Source: DASXTB01 sp036505615 (GTDB lineage Bacteria > Acidobacteriota > UBA6911 > JACQSX01). Taken from it: 15,174 bases of DNA. Of the stretch, positions 6,616-13,824 are shown in pieces. Made by a program: the position numbers and the translations under genes. The DNA is taken from contig DASXTB010000272.1 of the NCBI GenBank assembly GCA_036505615.1, positions 1 through 15,174 on the forward strand, read 5' to 3'. The notes under the pieces were generated by a model, which ran no database searches, was not told where the DNA came from, and saw nothing but the letters and a program-made list of their open reading frames with translations. Each line of letters opens with the position of its first letter. The stretch's first letter is position 1.

Positions 6616-7368
6616 CTAAAATAGAGCTTCCTCGATCACAGTGTAAACAACATGCTGCACCCGGTTCAGAGTTTGTCCATCCTTCATCTCCACGATCCGG
6701 CTCGCATAGGAAGCTGCTTCATTATCGTGGGTGATCATGATAATGGTCTGCTTGTGGCGCTCATTGAGGCTCTTCAAGAGACTTAATACAACTTCGCTGT
6801 TGGCTGAGTCTAAATTCCCTGTCGCTTCATCGGCAAGCAGAATGGCGGGGCGATTCACTATCGCGCGGGCGATAGCCAGGCGCTGCTGCTCACCGCCTGA
6901 AAGCTCGTAAGGCTTGTGCTTGAACTTTCCGCTCAACCCCACCTCTGATAACACTTCCTCAATCTGTTCAGAATTTCTGCCATTACCGTGAATTTCCTGG
7001 GCCAGCCGGATATTGTCGCGAGCCGTCAGTGTCGACATGAGATTGAAGCGCTGAAACACGAATCCGATCTTCTCCTTGCGAATCCTAGTCCGCTCCGCGT
7101 CGCTGATTTTCCCGATCTCAATCCCGTCGACATAGACCTCTCCGGCTGTCGGCCGCAGCAGCCCGCCCAGGATATGCAACAGAGTTGATTTTCCACATCC
7201 GGAGGGTCCCATGATCGCCACAAACTCCCCGGCCTTTACCACCAGGTTCACCCCTGTGAGGGCATGAACTTTGATCTTGGCAACCTGGAAAGTCATGCGT
7301 AAATCACGAACTTCCAAGATGCCGGTTATGCTCCGTACTTCGCGCAGAATAGCGCCTGAGTTACTCAT
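6616..7368 (-). CDS. ABC transporter ATP-binding protein, LolD/MacB type
   Basis: A 250-residue ATPase with the full motif set: Walker A GPSGCGKST (54-62), Q-loop FVFQRFNL, signature LSGGEQQR (156-163), Walker B AILLADEAT (175-183), the GNLDS D-loop and the H-loop His214 in ITHD. The FNLM and TGNLDS sequences are typical of the LolD/MacB/FtsE branch, whose members work with FtsX-type permeases as mechanical transmitters rather than classic channels. The ATG at 7368 overlaps the end of the permease gene by 8 bp (ATGAGTAA), a strong sign of a joint complex. The last 20 residues (HVVYTVIEEALF) lie beyond the usual end. It would power extraction of an envelope lipid or lipoprotein from the inner membrane. 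Confidence 0.93.
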   Translation of the reverse strand: MSNSGAILREVRSITGILEVRDLRMTFQVAKIKVHALTGVNLVVKAGEFVAIMGPSGCGKSTLLHILGGLLRPTAGEVYVDGIEIGKISDAERTRIRKEKIGFVFQRFNLMSTLTARDNIRLAQEIHGNGRNSEQIEEVLSEVGLSGKFKHKPYELSGGEQQRLAIARAIVNRPAILLADEATGNLDSANSEVVLSLLKSLNERHKQTIIMITHDNEAASYASRIVEMKDGQTLNRVQHVVYTVIEEALF

Positions 7369-8452
7369 AGCTGAGTGCTGCGACGGGATCCTGTTTTGCG
7401 GCTTTCACTGCAGGGTAAATAGCGCCGGATAGCCCTCCCAGGATCGCTAAACCTGCAGCCAGGAACCGCCATCCGATCTCGATGTCGATGGGGAGCAGGG
7501 GAAAGGAACGCTCGATTATTTTATTGATCAAGAAGGTGAGAAGAAAACCGAACCCCACTCCCGCCCCGCAGATAAGCATAGACTCCTTGACGATAATACC
7601 CACAATATATGCCTTGGATGCTCCTAAAGACTTGAGAATTCCGATTTCGCGCGTTCGCTCCGTAATGGTTGTATACATGGCCAGCAAAATTATCAGGAAG
7701 CTGATAATAGTCGCCAGGGAGACAACGGCGTAAATAAAGTTTCGAAAGACCGGCAAATTGTTGGTCATCAGAGTCTGCAGCTGCGAAGCCGGCGTTATTT
7801 TGTAGCCGGGAGCCCGAGCACCAAGATTTTGAAGGACCACAGCTTCGGGATATCCGGGTTTGCGGCGCACAAAAAACAGCGACACTTTTTCGGGCGATCC
7901 GTTCAGCTCCTGCAGCGTCTTTAGGGGAGCAATGACGCGAGCGCCCACTCCACCTTCAAAGATGCCGCAAACTCTAAAATCGTGGTCGAGCAACTGCAGG
8001 TGATCTCCCACCTGAAGATTCTTGCTGGACGCATACAGCGTATCGACGGCAACTTCAAAACCTTGGCGGGGCAACATGCCGGCTTCGAGCTTTAGCCCTC
8101 CGCTCACGCGATTGTAGCTTTCCGTCTCAATCCCATAAACAAGATTGAACCCCGGAGTGACGAATTTCACCAGCACTGGGGCAGCGCGATCCACTCCCGC
8201 CACGCTCTCGATTGACTGCTGAAGTTTCTCAGGCATGGTGCCATTATTAACCGCAAGAAAGAGTGAAGCGTCGGATGGTTGAAACAGGAAATCCCCGCTG
8301 ACCCTTCGGGTTCGAACGGCGATTTCATTCAACTGGCCGTAAGAAAGACCGACCGACACCAAAATCAGCAATATTCCCAGCGCCACGGCCGAAATGCTCA
8401 CCAGCGTCCGAGTCGGGCGTTGGAGCAGATTGGAATAAATTAGTCGGAGCAT
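7361..8452 (-). CDS. FtsX-family ABC permease (LolC/MacB-like)
   Basis: A permease of about 363 residues with the MacB/LolC layout: one N-terminal helix (about 16-37, VSISAVALGILLILVSVGL), a periplasmic domain of roughly 200 residues, then three helices (about 238-260, 284-308 and 328-348). The cytoplasmic coupling segment TERTREIGILKSLGAS before the third helix and the C-terminal AIYPAVKAAKQDPVAAL motif are hallmarks of the FtsX domain. It is shorter than MacB and lacks a fused ATPase; the ATPase is the overlapping downstream gene. Only one permease gene is present, so a homodimer is likely, unlike the LolC-LolE heterodimer. It starts 3 bp after the lipoprotein stop. Confidence 0.92.
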   Translation of the reverse strand: MLRLIYSNLLQRPTRTLVSISAVALGILLILVSVGLSYGQLNEIAVRTRRVSGDFLFQPSDASLFLAVNNGTMPEKLQQSIESVAGVDRAAPVLVKFVTPGFNLVYGIETESYNRVSGGLKLEAGMLPRQGFEVAVDTLYASSKNLQVGDHLQLLDHDFRVCGIFEGGVGARVIAPLKTLQELNGSPEKVSLFFVRRKPGYPEAVVLQNLGARAPGYKITPASQLQTLMTNNLPVFRNFIYAVVSLATIISFLIILLAMYTTITERTREIGILKSLGASKAYIVGIIVKESMLICGAGVGFGFLLTFLINKIIERSFPLLPIDIEIGWRFLAAGLAILGGLSGAIYPAVKAAKQDPVAALSYE

Positions 8453-8455
8453 TTT

Positions 8456-9328
8456 CTACGGACTCGCTTTCCCTTTTACCTCGACCAGTTCCGCTCCCGG
8501 CGGTTTTTCCACTTTGAAGGCGCTTTCTTCCACCGGTTCATTCACCTTGATCGCGCCAGGCTCGAAAGTGAAGCTCAAACGATATCCGTCCGCCGGGCGA
8601 ATCATCTTCAAATCCAAAAATACGGGCAGTCCACTTACCTGCGTTTCCGTTCCGTAGCGGGCGTCTTCAATTAACTCACCCCGACTCCCGTACCACTGCT
8701 GTCTCACTACTCTCAGAGCCGAGCGCTCGATCCAAACTCGGCGCAGCAGCCTTGGATGGGGCGCGGAATTTTCAATCTCTGCAATCACGTAATATTCAAA
8801 TTGCGGATCAGATTCTTCAAAAACGTAAAAAGCACGCCCTTTTTCGTTTTGCAAAGAGCGCACGAAAATCGCCTCAAATACGTGCTGCGGACGAATGTTG
8901 TAGAAAGGATTATCTCCCTCAACCTTCACGTCGACCGGCCCGGTCACGTATTTGTTTTCCTTGGGAACCCAAATCTGAAAAGTCCGGCCATTGGCGGCTA
9001 ACTCGGCGACCGTGGAGTGAGTCAGCGGGTTGTTGACGTTCATCAAAATCCAATGGGGCCGCTGTACCACCAGATAACCAGCCCCTTTAGGGTAACTTTC
9101 CTTCTTACCCTGTGCCAAATAGAAAGCTTCAACGGAAACCCCCAGCCGGCTGAACTTGATGGACTGCAGAGCCCCATACTTTTGATTGATCAGTTCCAGA
9201 AGCTGTTCACGGCTGGCAGTGAGAACATTCTTCTTTGTCACCGGAGTGGGAACTTTTTCCACTTTCTTGACGCAGGCGCTGCCGGTCGCAAGAATAAACG
9301 CCAGGGCGCAAAGGGACGGCTTCTTCAC
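8456..9328 (-). CDS. LolB/DUF4292-like lipoprotein
   Basis: A 290-residue lipoprotein. The GTG at 9328 is the start: GGAGGGGGAAG lies just upstream, it overlaps the preceding stop as GTGA (9325-9328), and it puts a signal peptide at the N-terminus. The open frame reaches back to 9493 but that part is hydrophilic and inside the DedA gene. Residues 1-18 are hydrophobic and end in TGSAC, a slightly atypical lipobox with the acylated Cys at 19. The rest alternates strands in the LolA/LolB/DUF4292 manner: LINQKYGALQSIKF near the start, RVWIERSALRVVRQQWY, a DARYGT turn, FLDLKMIRPADGYRLSFTFE and ESAFKVEKPPGAELV at the end. It probably sits on the outer membrane as acceptor for cargo carried by the LolA-like protein. 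Confidence is high for lipoprotein, moderate for role. Confidence 0.8.
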   Translation of the reverse strand: MKKPSLCALAFILATGSACVKKVEKVPTPVTKKNVLTASREQLLELINQKYGALQSIKFSRLGVSVEAFYLAQGKKESYPKGAGYLVVQRPHWILMNVNNPLTHSTVAELAANGRTFQIWVPKENKYVTGPVDVKVEGDNPFYNIRPQHVFEAIFVRSLQNEKGRAFYVFEESDPQFEYYVIAEIENSAPHPRLLRRVWIERSALRVVRQQWYGSRGELIEDARYGTETQVSGLPVFLDLKMIRPADGYRLSFTFEPGAIKVNEPVEESAFKVEKPPGAELVEVKGKASP

Positions 9329-9945
9329 TGTTCTTCCCCCTCCAGCAGCGGATGCCGGGATCTTTTTCGAAAGAGAAAATAACCGGCAACCATGACTAGA
9401 ATGAGAATCGACAGAGTGGTTCCTACCCGAGTGAGATTCTGTTCCACGTAATCCTTCACGCTCTGCCCGTACAAAACCGCCAGCACCCCCCAAGTGAAAT
9501 AACGAAGGCTACGACCCAACAGGACGGCCAGCAGGAAGTTTTTGAACTGAAGGCGGAAGATACCCGCCGAGAGCACAAAGATCTTAAACGGCATAGGAGG
9601 AGGAAGCATGCACGCCACGATAATGGGCCACATCCCGTAGCGGCTGTACATGGCCTGCGCTCTCCAGAGCTTTTCTCTGGAGATTCGCTGAACGAAGGCC
9701 CCGCCCTTTCTGCCCACTGTATATAACAATGTACATCCAACCACGGATCCTGCAATCGTCATCAGCACCAGATAAGACATTCGGGCCCAACTCTGGCCGA
9801 TTGAAAGAGCGATAATCAAGACATCATTCCCTTCAGGAACCGAAATAAAGGACGAATCTCCGACGGCAATGACAAATAGACCCGGTCCACCCAATGTCGC
9901 AGCCAGCACATAGATTTTGGCCAAAGCCCCCTTGATAGCACCCAT
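9325..9945 (-). CDS. DedA/VTT-domain membrane protein
   Basis: A 206-residue membrane protein of the DedA (VTT, SNARE-associated) family, which includes lipid scramblases and undecaprenyl-phosphate recyclers. Recognisable parts are the N-terminal re-entrant region VGDSSFISVPEGNDVLI, the following helix, YTVGRKGG, the PPPMPFKIFVLSAGIF segment with conserved prolines, and the LLGRSLRYF motif with conserved Arg residues. A C-terminal helix ends in RKRSRHPLL. The ATG at 9945 is preferred: AGGAAA precedes it, and a good promoter (9993-10022) lies between it and the farther in-frame ATG at 10074, which would add 43 poorly conserved-looking residues. It is first in the seven-gene operon, and its last bases overlap the lipoprotein start. 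A lipid-flipping role would fit the operon. Confidence 0.85.
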   Translation of the reverse strand: MGAIKGALAKIYVLAATLGGPGLFVIAVGDSSFISVPEGNDVLIIALSIGQSWARMSYLVLMTIAGSVVGCTLLYTVGRKGGAFVQRISREKLWRAQAMYSRYGMWPIIVACMLPPPMPFKIFVLSAGIFRLQFKNFLLAVLLGRSLRYFTWGVLAVLYGQSVKDYVEQNLTRVGTTLSILILVMVAGYFLFRKRSRHPLLEGEEQ

Positions 9946-9992
9946 ATTGAAATTTCCTACAGAAAGCATGAGAACGCAGCGGAAAACTATTG

Positions 9993-10022
9993 ATTTTACC
10001 ACCGGCAAAGCCCTGCTGACAA
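9993..10022 (-). promoter_or_regulatory. Sigma70-like promoter of the seven-gene operon
   Basis: On the minus strand, TTGTCA (10022-10017) is followed after 18 bp by TAAAAT (9998-9993). Each hexamer is five of six to consensus. Transcription would begin about 9986, giving a leader of about 40 bases before the ATG at 9945. This is the only good promoter seen for the block that runs to 4522. Confidence 0.6.
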
Positions 10023-10074
10023 TGAACATCGGCGCGTGAAAGCCGTTTCGCGGTCTTCCTACTTCAAGTTTCAA

Positions 10075-10099
10075 TGACCGATGACTGATGACCGATGAC
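10075..10099. repeat. Heptanucleotide tandem repeat TGACCGA
   Basis: TGACCGA (10075-10081), TGACTGA (10082-10088), TGACCGA (10089-10095) and a partial TGACG follow each other. It lies between the aldehyde dehydrogenase stop and the DedA operon promoter. The 7-bp period matches the different array at 14415-14508. Confidence 0.7.
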
Positions 10100-10178
10100 G
10101 CTCTTGGTTGCGGCTTTGCCGCGCCGTGCCCCTGTGCGGAATGTCTGTGAATCCAGGCAGGCGGCCTAATACGGCCCC

Positions 10179-11894
10179 TTAGACCCAGTCGAAAACCTGC
10201 TTGGCCTCCCCAAGATCACGCGCCGCCGGAGTGATAATCGTTTTTGCGTTGACTGCAATTTTCTCCCGTCGTTCCACCGCTCGTCGCACGTCTTCTTCAC
10301 AGACAAATGCCACTGGCTTCGGTTTGGGGAGAGAGGGCGCTGGCGAGGCGGCTTTCGCCGGCGGGTGGGAAGGCAGCGCGGGACTAACTAAACCCTTTTT
10401 TCTTAAAAAGTCCTCCACTACTTCACGAATCACTTCCCGACTGGGCAACGCTATCGTGGACGAGGCGACAACACTGGAAGAGGGTGCCACCGCCGAGGGC
10501 ACCGCTGAAACATACGAGCCCGAACCGGCAGAATTGATGGGGCGCGTTTCATAGGCCAGTCGTTTGATGTTGATCAGGTTCAGCGGGGAGATGTTGTCGG
10601 TGGTAATGTTGCCTCCCCAGGTGCCGCATCCCAGCGTCATGGAAGGGACAAGATTTGTTGTGTAACCGATGGAACCATGCGTTGCGGGAGTGTTGACTAC
10701 AATGCGGAAAGCGAGCTTGTGCAGCCCGAATTCCTGAATTACTTTGGGGTCGTTGGCATGCACGGCCATAGTGTGGCCAGTGCCGCCAAAGCGCAGAATT
10801 TCGTTGCAACGTTCGCATCCCTGCTCCCAATCGTCAACAACATAAAAGGCAAGGATCGGGGAAAGCTTTTCTATCGACAATGGATAATCGCGGCCCACTC
10901 CATCGATCATCCCCACCAGCGCTCGCGTCGCATCCGGCACTGAGAAGCCGGCCATTTCGGCAATTCGTTTCGCCGACTTCCCCACGATCGCCGTGTTGAG
11001 GGATCGGTTGGGTGTCATGACAATTCGATTCAGTTTTTCGAGCTCATCGGGATTGACAATATGGGCGCCGTTCTGCCTCAACTCCTCCAGTGCCTTTTGA
11101 GCTATAGGGCGATCGGCGACAATCGATTGCTCCGACGAACAGATGGTTCCGTTGTCGAGACACTTTCCGGTCAGAATGTCCTTGATCGCCTTCTCCACAT
11201 TGGCAGAACGATCCACATAAGCGGGAACGTTTCCCGGGCCCACGCCAAAGGCCGGTTTGCCGGAACTGTAAGCCGCCTTGACCAAGCCCACTCCTCCGGT
11301 GGCAAGGATCAGCGACGTATATTTGTGCTTCATCAATTCCGTGGTGCCCTCGATGGTCGGATTTTGCATGCAAGAGATGGCGTCCGAAGGTAGTCCTGCA
11401 TCGCGACCGGCTTCCTTCATCACGCGCGCGGCTTCGCCAATACAGCGCACCGCTGCAGGATGAGGGCTGAGCACCACGCAATTGCGCGCCTTGATACAGA
11501 CAAGGATCTTGTAGATGGCCGTGGAAGTCGGATTTGTGGATGGAATAATAGCCGCCACCACTCCTGCGGGCACGGCAATTTCGACTATTCCATTTTGTCG
11601 ATCCTCCTTGACAACTCCCACGGTCTTCAACGCACGGATGTGTCGGTAAACGTTCTCAGCCGAGAATCGATTCTTGAGCGTCTTATCGGCCACCGTTCCA
11701 TAGGTTGTTTCTTCTACTGCCAGTCTGGCCAGGTGTTCGCATTGAGGCTGTACTGCGAGTGCCATTTTGTCGATGACGGCATCGATTTGCTCTTGTGTGA
11801 AGCGGGAGAGCTGTTTCTGCGCAGCGTATGCCGCGGTTACGAGAGTCCGTGCTTCCTGTATGGATTGCAGATCTTTGTCGCTGATCACGGTCAA
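10179..11894 (-). CDS. Microcompartment aldehyde dehydrogenase (CoA-acylating type)
   Basis: A 571-residue enzyme of the EutE/PduP-like branch, which oxidises an aldehyde to acyl-CoA with NAD inside bacterial microcompartments. The catalytic Cys252 lies in LDNGTICSSEQS; IPSTNPTST (117-125), FGVGPGNVPAYVD (216-228) and FGGTGHT (369-375) are family motifs. The catalytic body ends near 455. After a Ser/Ala/Val linker comes an amphipathic helix SREVIREVVEDFLRKKGL (485-502), typical of an encapsulation peptide, then a Pro/Ala linker and a second module (528-571) with CEEDVRRAVERREKI and TIITPAARDLGE. Standard EutE/PduP proteins are about 460-470 residues, so the C-terminus is about 100 longer. The start is TTG 11894 or GTG 11888; neither has a ribosome site. 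It follows the BMC shell gene on the same strand. The aldehyde substrate is not determinable. Confidence 0.9.
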   Translation of the reverse strand: MTVISDKDLQSIQEARTLVTAAYAAQKQLSRFTQEQIDAVIDKMALAVQPQCEHLARLAVEETTYGTVADKTLKNRFSAENVYRHIRALKTVGVVKEDRQNGIVEIAVPAGVVAAIIPSTNPTSTAIYKILVCIKARNCVVLSPHPAAVRCIGEAARVMKEAGRDAGLPSDAISCMQNPTIEGTTELMKHKYTSLILATGGVGLVKAAYSSGKPAFGVGPGNVPAYVDRSANVEKAIKDILTGKCLDNGTICSSEQSIVADRPIAQKALEELRQNGAHIVNPDELEKLNRIVMTPNRSLNTAIVGKSAKRIAEMAGFSVPDATRALVGMIDGVGRDYPLSIEKLSPILAFYVVDDWEQGCERCNEILRFGGTGHTMAVHANDPKVIQEFGLHKLAFRIVVNTPATHGSIGYTTNLVPSMTLGCGTWGGNITTDNISPLNLINIKRLAYETRPINSAGSGSYVSAVPSAVAPSSSVVASSTIALPSREVIREVVEDFLRKKGLVSPALPSHPPAKAASPAPSLPKPKPVAFVCEEDVRRAVERREKIAVNAKTIITPAARDLGEAKQVFDWV

Positions 11895-11952
11895 AATCAG
11901 GTGTAGCTATCGCTAATTAAAAATGTTGATTTTGTCCATCGTTTTTTCAATA

Positions 11953-12027
11953 GCCACGAAGGCACGACCACACGAAGCCGGGCGCAAGCTGCCTTTACGT
12001 GACTTCGAGCCATCGTGCCTTCGTGGC
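11953..12027. repeat. 15-bp perfect inverted repeat between BMC genes
   Basis: GCCACGAAGGCACGA (11953-11967) and TCGTGCCTTCGTGGC (12013-12027) are exact reverse complements separated by 45 bases. The loop holds further short matches (CGAAG and CTTCG). It lies in the 249-bp gap between the shell gene and the aldehyde dehydrogenase gene, with no following T-run. It looks like an interspersed palindromic element (REP- or MITE-like) or an mRNA-processing hairpin that sets unequal expression of the two genes. Confidence 0.75.
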
Positions 12028-12143
12028 AGTCCGGGTTTTCTGATAGGTCTTAACAACATTGGAACGGAGTTCGCCATGAATGATGAAGTTGCGGCCGGCT
12101 TCTCCTGGGCGTGAGTTGACTGCTGAATGCTCAAAGCTGATGC

Positions 12144-12443
12144 TTACTTCCGGGCGGCCGGATTACTGCTGCCACCAGGCAGAATCTTTTCGACCTCCGA
12201 ATGCGGTCGTGGAATGACGTGCACGCTCACTAGCTCGCCGACGCGCCGGGCGGCCGCGGCGCCGGCGTCGGTTGCTGCTTTGACCGCGCCCACGTCTCCG
12301 CGAACCATGACTGTGACATATCCAGCGCCGATGTATTCTTTTCCGATCAGATTGACATTGGCGGCTTTGACCATGGCGTCGGCAGCTTCAACGGCGCCGA
12401 CAAATCCTTTTGTTTCAACTAGGCCCAGGGCTTCCTGTGGCAT
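12144..12443 (-). CDS. BMC-H microcompartment shell protein
   Basis: A 99-residue single BMC-domain protein of the PduA/EutM/CcmK type, which forms hexamers that tile the flat faces of a microcompartment shell. It begins with EALGLVETKGFVGAVEAADAM and carries the pore-loop region GKEYIGAGYVTVMVRGDV, the AVKAATDAG helix and the canonical end HVIPRPHSEVEKILP. The pore-lining stretch GAG is small and permits polar metabolites. A short Ser/Pro/Ala/Lys tail follows. The ATG at 12443 has GAGAGGAG just upstream (12455-12449 on the minus strand); a GTG two codons earlier (12449) overlaps that site and is less likely. No pentameric vertex protein or trimeric shell protein lies in this window, so more shell genes must exist elsewhere if a closed compartment is made. 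Confidence 0.93.
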   Translation of the reverse strand: MPQEALGLVETKGFVGAVEAADAMVKAANVNLIGKEYIGAGYVTVMVRGDVGAVKAATDAGAAAARRVGELVSVHVIPRPHSEVEKILPGGSSNPAARK

Positions 12444-12488
12444 GTACACTCCTCTCGTCGGGTACTAGGGATGTAGAAAAACGCTCTC

Positions 12489-12517
12489 AAGCTAACACAC
12501 CAAATCAGGACGGTCAA
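12489..12517 (-). promoter_or_regulatory. Possible promoter of the BMC gene pair
   Basis: On the minus strand TTGACC (12517-12512) is followed after 17 bp by TAGCTT (12494-12489). The first hexamer is five of six to consensus and the second is weak. It is placed about 45 bp upstream of the BMC shell start and points away from the rodZ promoter on the other strand. Confidence 0.35.
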
Positions 12518-12551
12518 GGAATAGCCCATTCCTGTTACGCCTTTAATTTGT

Positions 12552-12580
12552 TTGACATAGCGGACTCTTAGCCTTACAAT
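12552..12580 (+). promoter_or_regulatory. Near-consensus sigma70 promoter of the rodZ-like operon
   Basis: TTGACA (12552-12557) is a perfect -35 box, followed after 17 bp by TACAAT (12575-12580), five of six for -10. Transcription would start near 12587, giving a leader of about 20 bases before the ATG at 12608. No clear ribosome site is present in that short leader. Confidence 0.75.
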
Positions 12581-12607
12581 CTCCTGAATATTAGTTCTTG
12601 AAACTCG

Positions 12608-13351
12608 ATGCAAACGGTCGGCTCGTGGCTGAAATCCGCCCGGGAGGAACGCGGACTTCCCCTGGAAGTAATTTCGGAAGCCACTAAAATAAATCTCATT
12701 TTTCTCTCGGCGCTCGAACAAGATCGGTTCGACCGGCTGCCGGGAGGAATGTTCCCACGCGCCATGGTGCGGGCGTATGCGCGCGCGCTGGGCGCCGGCG
12801 AGCAGACCGTTCTCGGGATTTATGCCGAACAGTTCCCGCCGCCTGTAGCACCAGCACCGGAGCCCTCTTCGACAAGAAAGTGGATGCCGCTGTTTCGCTT
12901 CAGCGCCTTCCTGGCGCTGTTCCTGCTGGCCGCCACTGCTGGGCTGTGGTATTTGCGAACAGAGTGGAGAAACCGTAATGAAGCTCGCAACTTGAGCAAC
13001 ACGCGACCTGCGGCTCTCGCTACTAGTAGTCCCGTTGTCACCGCTGCTGCGCTGCCGAAGCAGGACACAAGCGATGAGACAGAACTTTCCGGGTTGAATC
13101 TGCAGGTTCTGGTGCTCGAAGAATGCTGGCTCTCTTTGTCAGCAGATGGAGCGACTGTCGATCGACGTCTGCTGAAAAAAGGAGAAGTTCTTACTTATCA
13201 CGCCGAAAACAAATTTGAGGCGCTGGTGGGAAATGCCGGCGGAATTAAACTGGTTGTCAATGGCCAGCAATGGGAAAACCTGGGCAGCCCATTTAACGTC
13301 AAAAGAATCCGGATTGACAAGGCCGACGGCAAGATTCGCGTTACCACCTGA
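12608..13351 (+). CDS. RodZ-like cell-shape protein
   Basis: A 247-residue protein with RodZ architecture. Residues 1-75 form a helix-turn-helix domain (GSWLKSAREERGLPLEVISEATKI..LSALEQDRFDRLPGG.FPRAMVRAYARALG), which in RodZ contacts the MreB cytoskeleton rather than DNA. A Pro-rich stretch (77-88) leads to one membrane helix (about 95-115), then a variable periplasmic linker. Residues 158-247 match the DUF4115-type C-terminal domain (CWLSLSADG, GEVLTYHAENKFEALVGNAGGIKLVVNGQ). It is shorter than Escherichia coli RodZ but complete in layout. First gene of the four-gene operon; its TGA shares a base with the next ATG (TGATG, 13349-13353). It may coordinate elongation; a transcription-factor role is possible but less likely. 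Confidence 0.82.
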   Translation: MQTVGSWLKSAREERGLPLEVISEATKINLIFLSALEQDRFDRLPGGMFPRAMVRAYARALGAGEQTVLGIYAEQFPPPVAPAPEPSSTRKWMPLFRFSAFLALFLLAATAGLWYLRTEWRNRNEARNLSNTRPAALATSSPVVTAAALPKQDTSDETELSGLNLQVLVLEECWLSLSADGATVDRRLLKKGEVLTYHAENKFEALVGNAGGIKLVVNGQQWENLGSPFNVKRIRIDKADGKIRVTT

Positions 13352-13824
13352 TGTCGGACCAACCCCCGCCACCCGATTCACCATTAGACCCCACGGAGTC
13401 TTCTGAGAGAGAGTCAGTCTCCATCTATGAAAAGCTGGCAAGGCTCGATGTCTCCGGCAAAGTGAAAGCCGCGCTCCTCGGTTCACGCGAGGAACGTGAG
13501 ATCCTAATACGTGAATCCAATCGACTGGTCTACACAGCCGTCCTGCAGAGCCCCAAGTTGACGATCCAGGAAGTGGAAAAAATCGCCAACATGAAAAACA
13601 TCAGCGACGACATACTGCGCATAATTTCCGAAAAGCGGGATTGGGTATCCAACTACTCCGTGATTCTGGCCCTGGTGCGCAATCCCAGGACGCCGATACC
13701 ATCTTCAATAAAATTTATCCCTCGATTGCAGGACCGCGATCTTCGCTTCTTGTCCAAAGACAAGACGGTCCCAGAGCCGGTTCGCAAGATGGCCAAACAG
13801 CTGGCGATGGCAAAGAAGTTGTGA
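13351..13824 (+). CDS. Conserved alpha-helical protein, unknown function
   Basis: A 157-residue soluble protein with no signal peptide or membrane helix. The first 25 residues are Pro/Ser/Glu-rich and probably disordered. From about 26 it is helical: YEKLARLDVSGKVKAALLGS, REEREILIRESNRLVYTAVLQSP, LTIQEVEKIANMKNISDDILRIISE, WVSNYSVILALVRNPRTP and a Leu/Asp-rich end RLQDRDLRFLSKD. The repeated pattern of a residue run ending in SPKLT or NPRTP resembles helical-repeat (HEAT-like) proteins seen in Acidobacteriota and delta-proteobacterial relatives, but I cannot name a family. It overlaps the rodZ-like stop by one base and the next gene by four (GTGA), so it is co-translated with both. A scaffold or partner role for the shape protein is a guess. 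Confidence 0.75.
   Translation: MSDQPPPPDSPLDPTESSERESVSIYEKLARLDVSGKVKAALLGSREEREILIRESNRLVYTAVLQSPKLTIQEVEKIANMKNISDDILRIISEKRDWVSNYSVILALVRNPRTPIPSSIKFIPRLQDRDLRFLSKDKTVPEPVRKMAKQLAMAKKL

Noticed and set aside
9329..9493. Longer start for the lipoprotein gene at 9493
   Set aside because: The added 55 residues are hydrophilic, would bury the signal peptide and overlap the DedA gene; GTG 9328 has a strong ribosome site.
9946..10074. Longer start for the DedA gene at 10074
   Set aside because: The operon promoter lies inside this extension, and the ATG at 9945 has its own ribosome site.
10110..10122. GCGGC-TTT-GCCGC hairpin as terminator of the aldehyde dehydrogenase transcript
   Set aside because: The stem is 5 bp and the minus strand has no T-run after it; too weak to call.
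13641..13820. Upstream extension of the 124-residue protein frame
   Set aside because: It lies wholly within the preceding gene in another frame, and GTG 13821 fits the GTGA overlap pattern seen through the operon.
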